64,000 nt of DNA. It comes from Gammaproteobacteria bacterium HGW-Gammaproteobacteria-11. GTDB taxonomy: Bacteria; Pseudomonadota; Gammaproteobacteria; Pseudomonadales; Pseudomonadaceae. A program made the position numbers and the translations under genes. The notes below the pieces were generated by a model. The model was not told the origin of the DNA, did no database searches, and saw nothing but the letters and a program-made list of their open reading frames with translations. The stretch lies in NCBI GenBank assembly GCA_002840055.1, contig PGZJ01000008.1, forward strand, positions 1-64,000. The letters are read 5' to 3'. The stretch's first letter is position 1; every line of letters begins with the position of its first letter. Positions 1-7,735 of the stretch are shown piece by piece.

Positions 1-7
1 TAAAGAA

Positions 8-32
8 CCCCGCCTATGGCGGGGGTTTTTTA
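8..32 (+). terminator. Rho-independent terminator of a gene upstream of the window
   Basis: A GC-rich hairpin (arms 8-14 and 18-24, loop TAT) is followed directly by a run of T at 26-32. The U-tract lies on the plus strand, so it probably ends transcription of a plus-strand gene that lies before the window. Confidence 0.8.
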
Positions 33-84
33 TTTGGCTCAATATGCTTGGCTTGAAGCGTGTGGAATTAACTCGGTGAAACTC

Positions 85-120
85 GCTTGAAGCTTGAAGC
101 TTGAAGCTTGAAGCTTGAAG
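85..120. repeat. Heptanucleotide tandem repeat, GCTTGAA x5
   Basis: Five perfect consecutive copies of GCTTGAA (85-119) in intergenic DNA between a terminator and the 3' end of the hydrolase gene. It is paired with a second heptad block at 203-244 that shares the AGCTT core. No coding role is seen. Confidence 0.9.
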
Positions 121-152
121 TGAAACCCAGACCGTGCAGATCCAGCTAAAGG

Positions 153-164
153 CGCATTAATGCG
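153..164. other. 12-bp perfect palindrome between the heptad blocks
   Basis: CGCATTAATGCG is its own reverse complement and sits about midway between the two heptad repeat blocks. Function unknown; it could be a protein-binding site or chance. Confidence 0.4.
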
Positions 165-202
165 ACAACGTGCTTGACGCCCCACACACTCAACCCAATC
201 CT

Positions 203-244
203 CTTCCAGCTTCCAGCTTCCAGCTTCCAGCTTCCAGCTTCCAG
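203..244. repeat. Heptanucleotide tandem repeat, CTTCCAG x6
   Basis: Six perfect consecutive copies of CTTCCAG (203-244), ending a few bases before the stop codon of the minus-strand hydrolase. In the AGCTTCC register it differs from the first block (AGCTTGA) at only two positions. Confidence 0.9.
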
Positions 245-252
245 CTCAATAT

Positions 253-1275
253 CTAGCTATCAAGCAGTTCGGCACAGGCTGCCAGAATACGAGCTGTATC
301 ACGCAGGCTTCGCCCTGGTGCGCCGGCACAGTGCCCCCAGTCAGATACCAGTGGGCGGAACTCGGCATGCGGTATCTGCTCTGCTTCCCAGGCTGCGTCA
401 TGCTCGGTGAAATACAGATCGGTGGTTGCCGGCATGATCAGGGTTCTGGCTGTTATGGCATTCAGTGCAGCTGTCAGATTACCCTTGAACACCGGGTTGT
501 TGCTGATGTCAGCAGACTTCCATGTTTCGAGAACCGTGAGCAAATTATTAGCGTCTTGGCCAAGGTGGTCTTCCTCCCAGAACTGCAACAATGCCTCGAT
601 TGAGTTAAAGCCCAGTTTTTTATAAAGACCATCGCGGAAGAACGCCTGACTATAAGCCCAGCCGGCATAAACCCTGGCAAATGCCTTGAGCCCGGCGGTG
701 GGTTGTTGCCGGTAAAATCCGTTATTCCAAGTCGGGTCGCAGGTCAGTGCTGCTTTAACACCCTCAAGAAACACCTGATTGTGTGGCCAGCATCGCGCTG
801 TAGCGCACACGCTCATAATACGATGGACCTTGTGCGGGAACAGGCAGCCCCACTGAAGAGCCTGCATCCCCCCCATCGACCAACCAATGATCAGTTTGAT
901 ATCCGCATCGTTAAACATGCACTCAATAAGTTTCTTTTGCGCAACGACATTGTCATGCAGGGTTACCTGTGGAAAGTTGCCTGCGGCCTGTTGGTGGCCT
1001 GCGTTGCTGGGAGAAACCGAGCAGCCATTGCCTATAAGGTTGGGAACGATGATGCAGTATTTGATGGGATTCAGCGGGCCATGTGCACCAATAAGGGGCG
1101 TCACGCCGTGGTGTGTTCCACCATAGTACGTCGGCAGGACAATCAGGTTATCGGAACTGTTGTTCAGCTCACCGTATTGCAGGTAACTCAACCAGGCTCC
1201 ACGCAAGGTACTGCCTGATTGAAGTGGCAGGTCCTCCAGCTCGAATCGTTTTTCAATACCCTGATTTTGTTGCAT
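253..1275 (-). CDS. Alpha/beta hydrolase, MetX (homoserine O-acetyltransferase)-like
   Basis: 340-residue protein with the alpha/beta-hydrolase fold of the MetX family. The nucleophile elbow is GWSMGG (Ser133), followed by the expected acid Asp286 (TTDLYF) and His315 (DWGHCAG), so the catalytic triad is complete. MetX-like proteins are acyl-CoA transferases or, in some lineages, amide/ester hydrolases. The neighbourhood (a GlnT-type synthetase, a binding protein of the urea-carboxylase type) suggests nitrogen-compound metabolism rather than methionine synthesis; that is inference. It is transcribed divergently from the GlnT-like gene, and the intergenic region carries a perfect inverted repeat that could control both. 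The ATG at 1275 has a GAGAG ribosome-binding sequence upstream. Confidence 0.8.
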   Translation of the reverse strand: MQQNQGIEKRFELEDLPLQSGSTLRGAWLSYLQYGELNNSSDNLIVLPTYYGGTHHGVTPLIGAHGPLNPIKYCIIVPNLIGNGCSVSPSNAGHQQAAGNFPQVTLHDNVVAQKKLIECMFNDADIKLIIGWSMGGMQALQWGCLFPHKVHRIMSVCATARCWPHNQVFLEGVKAALTCDPTWNNGFYRQQPTAGLKAFARVYAGWAYSQAFFRDGLYKKLGFNSIEALLQFWEEDHLGQDANNLLTVLETWKSADISNNPVFKGNLTAALNAITARTLIMPATTDLYFTEHDAAWEAEQIPHAEFRPLVSDWGHCAGAPGRSLRDTARILAACAELLDS

Positions 1276-1317
1276 TTAAGAACTCTCTTTGACATGGCTT
1301 GAATGGCAAATATGCCG

Positions 1318-1346
1318 TTGAATCGCTTTCGCTTATTCAATATACA
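1318..1346 (+). promoter_or_regulatory. Sigma-70-like promoter for the GlnT-like operon
   Basis: TTGAAT (1318-1323), a 17-bp spacer, then TATACA (1341-1346). The -10 hexamer lies inside the left arm of the 1335-1370 inverted repeat, so a repressor bound there would block polymerase. Confidence 0.5.
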
Positions 1347-1370
1347 TGCATGCTGGCATGTATATTGAAT
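1335..1370. promoter_or_regulatory. Perfect 15-bp inverted repeat, candidate TetR operator
   Basis: Left arm ATTCAATATACATGC (1335-1349), 6-nt spacer, right arm 1356-1370, its exact reverse complement. ACAT...ATGT arms resemble AcrR/TtgR-type operators, and the cluster encodes an AcrR-like TetR protein at 4030. It lies in the divergent promoter region of the hydrolase and GlnT-like genes. Confidence 0.7.
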
Positions 1371-1426
1371 GAAAGATTCGTACCAAGACTGGCATAGCCA
1401 GCGGTTTACTTTTCCGGAGAGCAGTC

Positions 1427-2788
1427 ATGACGGTGCAGACATCAAGCAGCAACCTCAAACAGACCCTGATGGATAACGGTGTCAAATACGCGCTGGCGGG
1501 CTACGTGGATATACACGGCATTATCAAAGGCAAGTTTGTGCCTATTGATCATATCGGTCGCATGCTTAAGGGATCAGAGCTGTTTACCGGGGCCGCGCTG
1601 GATGGCGTACCGCAGGACATTGCCGACAATGAAGTAGCGGCGATGCCCGATGTGGCAACCATGACGGTGTGTCCTTGGAACAAGGATCTGGCCTGGTTTG
1701 CCAGCGACCTGTGCCTGGACGGCGCGCCCTTTGAAGCCTGCTCGAGAAATATCCTCAAGCGCCAGGTCGCTGCCGCCGCAGACATGGGCTTTACCTTCAA
1801 CCTGGGGATCGAGACTGAATTCTTCCTGTTCAAGGACGCGGCGGATGGCGGCTTTGAGCCAATCAGTGGCCGCGACTTGCTGGCAAAGCCCTGCTATGAC
1901 CCCCGCACCCTGGGCGACAACATGCACATTGTCGGTGAGCTGGTGGAAGCCATGAACAGCATGGGCTGGGACGTCTATTCCTTTGACCATGAAGATGCCA
2001 ATGGCCAGTTCGAGACTGACTTCACCTATACCAATGCCCTGAATATGGCTGATCGACTGGTGTTCTTCCGTTTGATGGCCGGTGAGATAGCCCGCAAGCA
2101 CGGTGCTTTCGCCAGCTTTATGCCCAAGCCATCCGCCAACCGCACCGGCAGCGGCGCACACTACAATATGTCGCTGGCCGATCGAGAAACCGGCAAGAAC
2201 CTGTTTGACCCCGCAAATGGCGAAGACATTCACGGCTGTGGCGTCACCGAGATGGCCTATCACTTTATTGCTGGGATCATGAAGCATGCCAAGGCCATCA
2301 GTGCGGTGATTGCGCCGACGGTAAACAGTTACAAGCGTCTGGTGCGCAAGGGTGCCATGTCGGGTTCAACCTGGGCGCCGGTGTTTGTCTGCTACGGCAA
2401 TAACAACCGCACCAATATGTTGCGCATTCCTTCCCAGGGTGGGCGGGTGGAATGTCGTGCTGCCGATATTGCCTGTAACCCTTATCTGGGAGCGGCAATG
2501 ATTCTGGCCGCAGGCCTCGAAGGCATTCGCGAGGCCATGGATCCGGGCCAGCCGCACCGGGAAAACATGTACAACTACAGCGATCAGGATGTCCGTGATA
2601 TGGGCATTGAAATGCTGCCGCAGACGCTTGGTGAGGCGATCGAGGCCTTTGCTGCTGACCCACTGTCAAAGGAGGTCTTCGGCAAGACCATGTTCGATAG
2701 TTATGTGCAATTCAAGCGCGATGAATGGACCAGCTATCACACCCATGTCTCTGACTGGGAGCTGAACCGGTACCTTAAATTCTTTTAA
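1427..2788 (+). CDS. Glutamine synthetase family, GlnT/GmaS (type III-like) ligase
   Basis: 453 residues. Family features include the N-terminal DIHG stretch (YVDIHG), the glutamate-binding GIETEFFLF, NRTGSGAHYN (ATP/metal site), APTVNSYKRL, and ADIACNPYLGAA near the C-terminus. The overall pattern (GVPQDIADNE, CPWNKDLAWFASDL) fits GlnT / gamma-glutamylmethylamide synthetase-type enzymes rather than housekeeping GlnA, which joins an amine or ammonia to the gamma-carboxyl of glutamate using ATP. The substrate cannot be told from sequence. The ATG at 1427 follows TTTTCCGGAGAGCAGTC, a good ribosome-binding site. It is the first gene of a set with a binding protein (2875) and TetR regulator (4030), downstream of a strong operator-like inverted repeat. 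Confidence 0.85.
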   Translation: MTVQTSSSNLKQTLMDNGVKYALAGYVDIHGIIKGKFVPIDHIGRMLKGSELFTGAALDGVPQDIADNEVAAMPDVATMTVCPWNKDLAWFASDLCLDGAPFEACSRNILKRQVAAAADMGFTFNLGIETEFFLFKDAADGGFEPISGRDLLAKPCYDPRTLGDNMHIVGELVEAMNSMGWDVYSFDHEDANGQFETDFTYTNALNMADRLVFFRLMAGEIARKHGAFASFMPKPSANRTGSGAHYNMSLADRETGKNLFDPANGEDIHGCGVTEMAYHFIAGIMKHAKAISAVIAPTVNSYKRLVRKGAMSGSTWAPVFVCYGNNNRTNMLRIPSQGGRVECRAADIACNPYLGAAMILAAGLEGIREAMDPGQPHRENMYNYSDQDVRDMGIEMLPQTLGEAIEAFAADPLSKEVFGKTMFDSYVQFKRDEWTSYHTHVSDWELNRYLKFF

Positions 2789-2874
2789 AACGGCTGCGCT
2801 GGCAGAAGCTGGCGCGTCTTTTGCTGTGCTTTACCCATTTTCCGGCTTCAGCCGAATCCATCAGGAGTTGAAAC

Positions 2875-3969
2875 ATGCAAAAGCCACTAACCTTTACCCG
2901 TCGTCTCAGCACTGTACTCAAAGGCACTGTACTGGCCATTGCCGCCTCTGCGATTATGGTTCCTAGCGTTTCTGCCCAGGAGCGTGACAGTTTCAAGATT
3001 GCCTGGAGCATTTATGCCGGCTGGATTCCATGGAAGTACATTGATGAGTCCGGGATCATGAAAAAGTGGGCTGACAAGTACGGAATTGAAGTCGAGATTG
3101 TGCAAATCAACGACTACATCGAATCGATCAATCAATACACCGCAGGTGAGTTTGACGGTGTGGTCGCGACCAGCATGGATGCGCTGTCGATTCCCTCCGC
3201 CGGTGGTGTAGATACCACGGCATTGATAGTCGGCGACTACTCCAACGGCAATGATGGCTTGGTGATGAAGGGTAGCAGCGACCTGATGTCATTGAAGGGG
3301 CAGCAGGTCAATCTGGTTGAGCTGTCTGTATCCCATTACTTGCTGGCCCGTGCCTTGGATACAGTAGGTCTGAGTGAGCGTGATGTTACCGTCGTCAATA
3401 CCGGCGATGCGGACATTGTCGCGGCCTTCAATACACCCGGCGTCAGCAACGTGGTGACCTGGAATCCTCTGCTGGATGATGTTGCCGCGGTCCCTGGTGC
3501 TAACCGAGTATTCGACTCCAGCCAGATCCCGGGCCATATCAAGGATCTTACAATCGTCAATACCGAAACGCTGGCAGCCAACCCCAACCTGGGCAAGGCG
3601 CTGGTGGGAGCCTGGTTTGAGCTGATGGCAGAAATGGCCACTGACAGTGAAGCTGGTCAGGAAGCCAGAGCCTTTCTGGGTGAAGCCTCAGGTACTGATC
3701 AGGCTGGATACGAAGCGCAGCTCGCCGGTATGAAGATGTTCTGGGAAGCCGCAGATGCCGTTAGCTTTATTTCCAGTGAAGAGGCCGTGGAGGCGATGGA
3801 TAGCGTACGTCAGTTCTCCTTCGAGAAAGGCCTGTTGGGTGACGGTGCTGCTTCTGCCGATTTTGTAGGTATCAGCTTCCCCGGTGGCACAACCCTGGGT
3901 GATACGTCTAATATCAGGCTGCGTTTTGATACAACCTACATGCAGATGGCGGCTGACGACGCTCTCTGA
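2875..3969 (+). CDS. Periplasmic binding protein, urea-carboxylase-region ABC transporter type
   Basis: 364 residues with a Sec signal peptide (residues 1 to about 34, cleavage after SVSA). The mature start (FKIAWSIYAGWIPWKYID) and motifs such as WNPLL and YMQMAADDAL match the NMT1/TauA-like binding proteins that lie beside urea carboxylase genes (TIGR03427-type). They deliver a small nitrogen compound to an inner-membrane ABC importer. No permease or ATPase gene accompanies it here, so the transporter partners must be elsewhere, or the protein acts as a sensor. It lies 86 bp after the GlnT-like gene with an AGGAG site, probably in the same operon, and is followed by a terminator-like hairpin. 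Confidence 0.8.
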   Translation: MQKPLTFTRRLSTVLKGTVLAIAASAIMVPSVSAQERDSFKIAWSIYAGWIPWKYIDESGIMKKWADKYGIEVEIVQINDYIESINQYTAGEFDGVVATSMDALSIPSAGGVDTTALIVGDYSNGNDGLVMKGSSDLMSLKGQQVNLVELSVSHYLLARALDTVGLSERDVTVVNTGDADIVAAFNTPGVSNVVTWNPLLDDVAAVPGANRVFDSSQIPGHIKDLTIVNTETLAANPNLGKALVGAWFELMAEMATDSEAGQEARAFLGEASGTDQAGYEAQLAGMKMFWEAADAVSFISSEEAVEAMDSVRQFSFEKGLLGDGAASADFVGISFPGGTTLGDTSNIRLRFDTTYMQMAADDAL

Positions 3970-3981
3970 TCAACAGCTGAT

Positions 3982-4018
3982 GCAGCGCGCTCAGATGGCT
4001 GAGCGTGCTGCTTCTTTT
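3982..4018 (+). terminator. Hairpin terminator after the binding-protein gene
   Basis: Arms 3982-3994 and 3999-4011 pair with one mismatch around loop ATGG, followed by TTCTTTTCC. The T-tract is interrupted, so it may be a weak terminator or attenuator before the TetR gene, which starts 11 bp on. Confidence 0.55.
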
Positions 4019-4029
4019 CCGGGACATCC

Positions 4030-4641
4030 ATGCGTCGGACCAAGGAAGAGGCGGAAAAAACCCGTCTGAAAATTATCGAAGCGGCACTGACACTGTTCAG
4101 TCGCAACGGGTATTCAAACACCACACTGGCCATGATTGCTACCGAGGCAGGCTACAGCCGAGGGCCAATCTACTGGCACTTCAAGAACAAGGACGATCTG
4201 TACCAGGCGGTACTCTCCTATTCCCAGCAGCCGTTGGAAAGCCTGATCAGTGAAGCCGCGGAACAACAGGTTCAGCCGCTGCAGGCCATCGATACCTTTG
4301 TAAGGCGTTGGCTTGACCTTCTGGTCGAGGACAGCTGGTTTCGGCAATCATTCGAGATATTGTTGAACAAAACCGAACTGACAGAGGCGCTGGCACCTAC
4401 CCTGAAACGTGAGCGCAAGCTGACCAGGCGCATCATTGATACCCTCAGTCAACTGCTGGCCGCCGCCCGTGACAAAGGCCTTATTCCTGCAACACAGTCC
4501 CCCGAGCAACTGGGCCTGATGCTATATACCTTGCTGATGGGCATTACCCAAAGCTGGTTGTTTGCGCCAAAGCTTTTCAGTCTGAAAAAAGAGCGGGAGT
4601 TCTTTGTTGGGCGCATGCATGCGTTGCTGCAGCAGGATTGA
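4030..4641 (+). CDS. TetR/AcrR-family transcriptional repressor
   Basis: 203 residues. The N-terminal domain (about residues 8-55: TRLKIIEAALTLFSRNGY, then the recognition helix region AGYSRGPIYWHF) is typical of AcrR/TtgR/EnvR-type TetR regulators. The C-terminal ligand-binding domain is all-helical. It is separated from the binding-protein gene by only 60 bp and an imperfect terminator. The obvious target is the perfect 15-bp inverted repeat at 1335-1370, which has the ACAT/ATGT character of AcrR-like operators. The ligand is unknown; a substrate or product of the hydrolase/GlnT pathway is a reasonable guess, although AcrR-like proteins often sense lipophilic compounds. Confidence 0.88.
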   Translation: MRRTKEEAEKTRLKIIEAALTLFSRNGYSNTTLAMIATEAGYSRGPIYWHFKNKDDLYQAVLSYSQQPLESLISEAAEQQVQPLQAIDTFVRRWLDLLVEDSWFRQSFEILLNKTELTEALAPTLKRERKLTRRIIDTLSQLLAAARDKGLIPATQSPEQLGLMLYTLLMGITQSWLFAPKLFSLKKEREFFVGRMHALLQQD

Positions 4642-4671
4642 GAGTATTTTTATTGTTTGATGACGTTGTAC

Positions 4672-4686
4672 TTTTAATCATTATCA
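4672..4686 (+). promoter_or_regulatory. Candidate Fur box upstream of the outer-membrane protein gene
   Basis: TTTTAAT-C-ATTATCA matches the 7-1-7 Fur consensus (TGATAAT-N-ATTATCA) at 12 of 14 positions; the right half is perfect. It lies about 140 bp before the start codon at 4828, somewhat far, so a role is tentative. Confidence 0.4.
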
Positions 4687-4827
4687 TTGAACGTCAGGGG
4701 ACTCATCGAGGCAGTTATTTAAAAGATGACTTGTTACTATTTTGATATTAGTCTTTCTTGCGGGACACATATCCCGCGAGACGTGCAGGCATGAAGCCTG
4801 CAATAAAAGATTTATGGAGAATCAATA

Positions 4828-5433
4828 ATGTTCAAGAAGTCATTGTTGGCTATTACCCTTGCCAGCGTTGCCACCCTGTCTACCGCTGTAAATGCTGCAC
4901 AGTCCAACGGCTATTTGTTTGCGAGTCTGGGCCAGTCTGATGCTGATCTATCAAAAAGTGAGCTAGATACTTTTTGGGGTGTGGGCCCCGGTATCACTTC
5001 GTCACTTGACAGCAAGGATACTGCTTGGAAGGTTGGTGCAGGTATTCAGCTCAACACTTTTATTGGGGTTGAACTGCAGTATTTGGACTTGGGGCAAGCA
5101 AGCTACAAGGCTACCGATGGCGCTCAAGTAGCGCGAACAGTTGCCGAGACCTCGGGTTTTGGCTTGAATGCCGTGGGTACCTTGCCGCTGGACCGCCTGA
5201 GTCTTTTTGGTAAGGTTGGTTACCATCAGCTAGAAACCGATGTTGACTTCAGCTTTGATGGTTTTGATGTGCTGAGTGACAGCGAGAAGGAGTGGATTGT
5301 GTCTTACGGAGTAGGCGCGTCTTTTGCTGTGACCGAGTCCTTTGAATTGGTCGCAGAGTACGAGCGCTATAACGATGTTGCCGACGATTACGATGTCGAC
5401 TACCTGTCTGCTGGTCTGCGCTACAATTTCTAA
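4828..5433 (+). CDS. Outer-membrane beta-barrel protein, OmpA/OmpW-like
   Basis: 201 residues with a clear Sec signal peptide (MFKKSLLAITLA..., cleavage after AVNA, about residue 23). The mature protein alternates hydrophobic and polar residues in strand-length stretches (WKVGAGIQLNTFIGVELQY, LSLFGKVGYHQLETD, FELVAEYERYND, LSAGLRYNF) and ends in Phe, the usual beta-barrel assembly signal. The length fits an eight-stranded porin-like barrel. It is a single gene with TATGGAGA before the ATG, ending in a strong bidirectional terminator shared with the alkylsulfatase. A Fur-like box upstream hints at iron control. Function beyond outer-membrane location is unknown. Confidence 0.8.
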   Translation: MFKKSLLAITLASVATLSTAVNAAQSNGYLFASLGQSDADLSKSELDTFWGVGPGITSSLDSKDTAWKVGAGIQLNTFIGVELQYLDLGQASYKATDGAQVARTVAETSGFGLNAVGTLPLDRLSLFGKVGYHQLETDVDFSFDGFDVLSDSEKEWIVSYGVGASFAVTESFELVAEYERYNDVADDYDVDYLSAGLRYNF

Positions 5434-5445
5434 GCGAAAGAACTG

Positions 5446-5474
5446 AAAAAGGCCTGCTGATGCAGGCCTTTTTT
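5446..5474. terminator. Bidirectional terminator between convergent genes
   Basis: A perfect 12-bp stem (AAAAAGGCCTGC, loop TGAT, and its complement) with A-tract and T-tract on either side. It serves both the plus-strand outer-membrane protein and the minus-strand alkylsulfatase. Confidence 0.9.
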
Positions 5475-5485
5475 GTGCTCGGGAT

Positions 5486-7441
5486 TCAGCGCACAGGTTC
5501 GACAATCGGGAAGCTGCTGGGTGGTTCTTCGATCATTTGCAGCAGGCCGAAAAAGGCCATGGGCTCACCCTCGATCGTTATTCGCCCAGCGGCTACCTCA
5601 GCGGGAAAGCTGCTTTGGCGCAACAGGATGGTATCCAGTGTCTCCCGGGTCATGCTGATGCTGGCATCGGCGTTGTCGGCCTGGGCGTTTTCACGATAGG
5701 TCAGGGTGGCGTTTTGCAGGTTCAGACGGTACTGCTCGTTGGTGTCGGTCAAGCGCCAGTTGATGACCAGATGCTTGCCTTCGGCTTGTTGCGCATTCAG
5801 GCGCACGGCCATCAGGTCAAAGAACATGCCGGTTTCCAGGGCTTTGAGCACGTCTGGTGACAACCCCGTGGCGCGGTGGGATGCGGCGCTGCCATTGCGC
5901 AACTCCTGGGCGCCCATCAGGTAGGCACCGCGCCAGGTACCGGCTTCGGCCTGGTAGCCGAGTTGCTCCAGGGCATCGGCGGCAAGCGCTTTGGCTTCGG
6001 TGTTGTCGGGGTCGGCAAACACGGCCTGGCTCATGACCCAGGCGACCCAGCGATACTCGCCTTGGGCGAAGTCCTCGCGGGCTTGGGCAATAACCTTGTC
6101 CATGCCGCCCATGTACTCCAGCATGCGGCTGGCATTCTGTTGTGGTGGGAGTGGATTCAGGTTGGCCGGATTGGCGTCATACCAGCCCATATAGCGCTGA
6201 TAAATCGCCCGGGCGTTGTGCCGCAGCGTGCCGTAGTAGCCACGGGCATACCATTCCTGGTCAAGACTGGCGGGCAGTTGGATCTGTTCGGCGATATCGC
6301 CGGGCAACATGCCCTTGTTCATCATGCGCACTGATTGATCATGGATGAACTTGTATAGATCACGTTGGACCGCAAGAAAGTGCTTGGCTTCGTCGCGGGT
6401 CCAGATCGGCCAGTGGTGTTGGGCAACCAGAATCTCGGCCTGGTCACCAAAGCGCTCAAGTACCCGATCTATGTAATGCGACCAGGCGCTGGCATCGCGC
6501 ACGGCCGCGCCACGAATGGTATAGATGTTGTGCAAGTGCTGGCTGGTGATTTCCGCGGTATTGAGCACCTTGAACTGCGGAAAATACATCATCATTTCCG
6601 ACTCAGCCTCGGTGCCGTGTGCCATCTGGAATTCGATCTCGATACCGTCAATGGTCAGGCTGGCATTGTCGGGTACGGTGTCGGTCGGTGCGATCAGCGA
6701 CAGTGGGCCGCTGGCCAGCGCCTTGCCCAAGCCGGTATCCACATGGCCGCGTTCGCCGGGCGGCAACAGGGCGCCAAACTGGTAGGTGGCGCGGCGAGCC
6801 ATGGCATTGCCGGCGATTACATTCTCAGATACGGCATGCTGCATAAAGCCATAGGGCGCATAGACCTTGACCTTGCCACTGCGAACATCGGCTTCATCGA
6901 TTACCCCCTTGACGCCGCCGAAGTGATCAGCATGGTTATGGGTGTACAGCACGGCGACCACAGGCTTGTGCGGGCGATTCTGGTAGAAGAGTTCGAGGCC
7001 TGCGCGGGCGGTAGCCGGCGTCAGCAGTGGGTCGATAATGATCAAACCCGTCTGGCCTTCGATGATGGTCATGTTGGCCAGATCCATGCCGCGAATCTGG
7101 TACATGCCTTCGACCACCTCAAATAAGCCATGGATGGCATTCAGGCGTGCCTGGCGCCATAGACTCGGGTTCACCGTGTCGGGTGCGGCTTCCGAATCAA
7201 GAAAGGCATAGGCGGCCATATTCCAGGCCAGGTGGCCGTCGCTATCGGTGACCTGGCCATCGGGCAGTGCTGCGATAAAGCCGCGTCGGGCATCCTCAAA
7301 GGCCTTGGTGTTGTGAAAGGGTAGACTGCCCAGTACTGCCTGGTTGGCATCGACTGTGGCAGGTTCGGCGGCCTTGGGTGCGGCCAGACTGCTGAAGCTG
7401 ATGCTGGCGGCAAGCAGGCCGATCAGGGTGTGAAGTCGCAT
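5486..7441 (-). CDS. Alkylsulfatase, SdsA/BDS1 family (metallo-beta-lactamase fold)
   Basis: 651 residues from the chosen start. The zinc-binding motif THNHADHFGG (HxHxDH), the later EITSQHLHN and AQHHWPIW motifs, and a C-terminal SCP2-like domain (KHLVINWRLTDTNEQYRLNLQNA) define the class III alkylsulfatases, which hydrolyse sulfate esters such as dodecyl sulfate to alcohol and sulfate. Length agrees with Pseudomonas SdsA1 (about 650). The start at 7441 is preferred over an upstream in-frame ATG at 7540 because it opens a Sec signal peptide (MRLHTLIGLLAASISFSSLA) and has GGAG seven bases upstream; export to the periplasm or outside is expected. A lone gene, convergent with the outer-membrane protein. 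Confidence 0.92.
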   Translation of the reverse strand: MRLHTLIGLLAASISFSSLAAPKAAEPATVDANQAVLGSLPFHNTKAFEDARRGFIAALPDGQVTDSDGHLAWNMAAYAFLDSEAAPDTVNPSLWRQARLNAIHGLFEVVEGMYQIRGMDLANMTIIEGQTGLIIIDPLLTPATARAGLELFYQNRPHKPVVAVLYTHNHADHFGGVKGVIDEADVRSGKVKVYAPYGFMQHAVSENVIAGNAMARRATYQFGALLPPGERGHVDTGLGKALASGPLSLIAPTDTVPDNASLTIDGIEIEFQMAHGTEAESEMMMYFPQFKVLNTAEITSQHLHNIYTIRGAAVRDASAWSHYIDRVLERFGDQAEILVAQHHWPIWTRDEAKHFLAVQRDLYKFIHDQSVRMMNKGMLPGDIAEQIQLPASLDQEWYARGYYGTLRHNARAIYQRYMGWYDANPANLNPLPPQQNASRMLEYMGGMDKVIAQAREDFAQGEYRWVAWVMSQAVFADPDNTEAKALAADALEQLGYQAEAGTWRGAYLMGAQELRNGSAASHRATGLSPDVLKALETGMFFDLMAVRLNAQQAEGKHLVINWRLTDTNEQYRLNLQNATLTYRENAQADNADASISMTRETLDTILLRQSSFPAEVAAGRITIEGEPMAFFGLLQMIEEPPSSFPIVEPVR

Positions 7442-7674
7442 GGATGTCTCCGGAAGTGGGTGGCTGGCACTCAGGTGCTCTGAATTCACTATAGAAGGGA
7501 ATTTGCTGATATATCCAATGCATTTTTTTTCAACAAACAATGCGCTTTACGCATGGCCGTGCCGTGAAAGCCCCGTGCAAGTCATCAAAGCGCCACACAG
7601 CGCGGGTAATCTGCGCCGGGAAGTAACGGCAAGCGGGCAGTGCATTTTTCCTCGAAGCGCCGGTCCCTTTAAAT

Positions 7675-7680
7675 TATAAT
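7675..7680 (+). promoter_or_regulatory. Consensus -10 box upstream of nspC
   Basis: A perfect TATAAT in the AT-rich stretch TTTAAATTATAAT, about 55 bp before the nspC start. The -35 at 17-bp spacing (TCGAAG, 7652-7657) matches consensus poorly, so an activator may be used. Confidence 0.5.
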
Positions 7681-7735
7681 CGCGCGCTTTGCTGTCGCCG
7701 GACTGATTCCGCTTGCCGGTAATGACCTAGGGGGT

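Noticed and set aside
85-244. Heptad arrays as a CRISPR
   Set aside because: The units are directly contiguous 7-mers with no spacers, so they cannot be CRISPR repeats.
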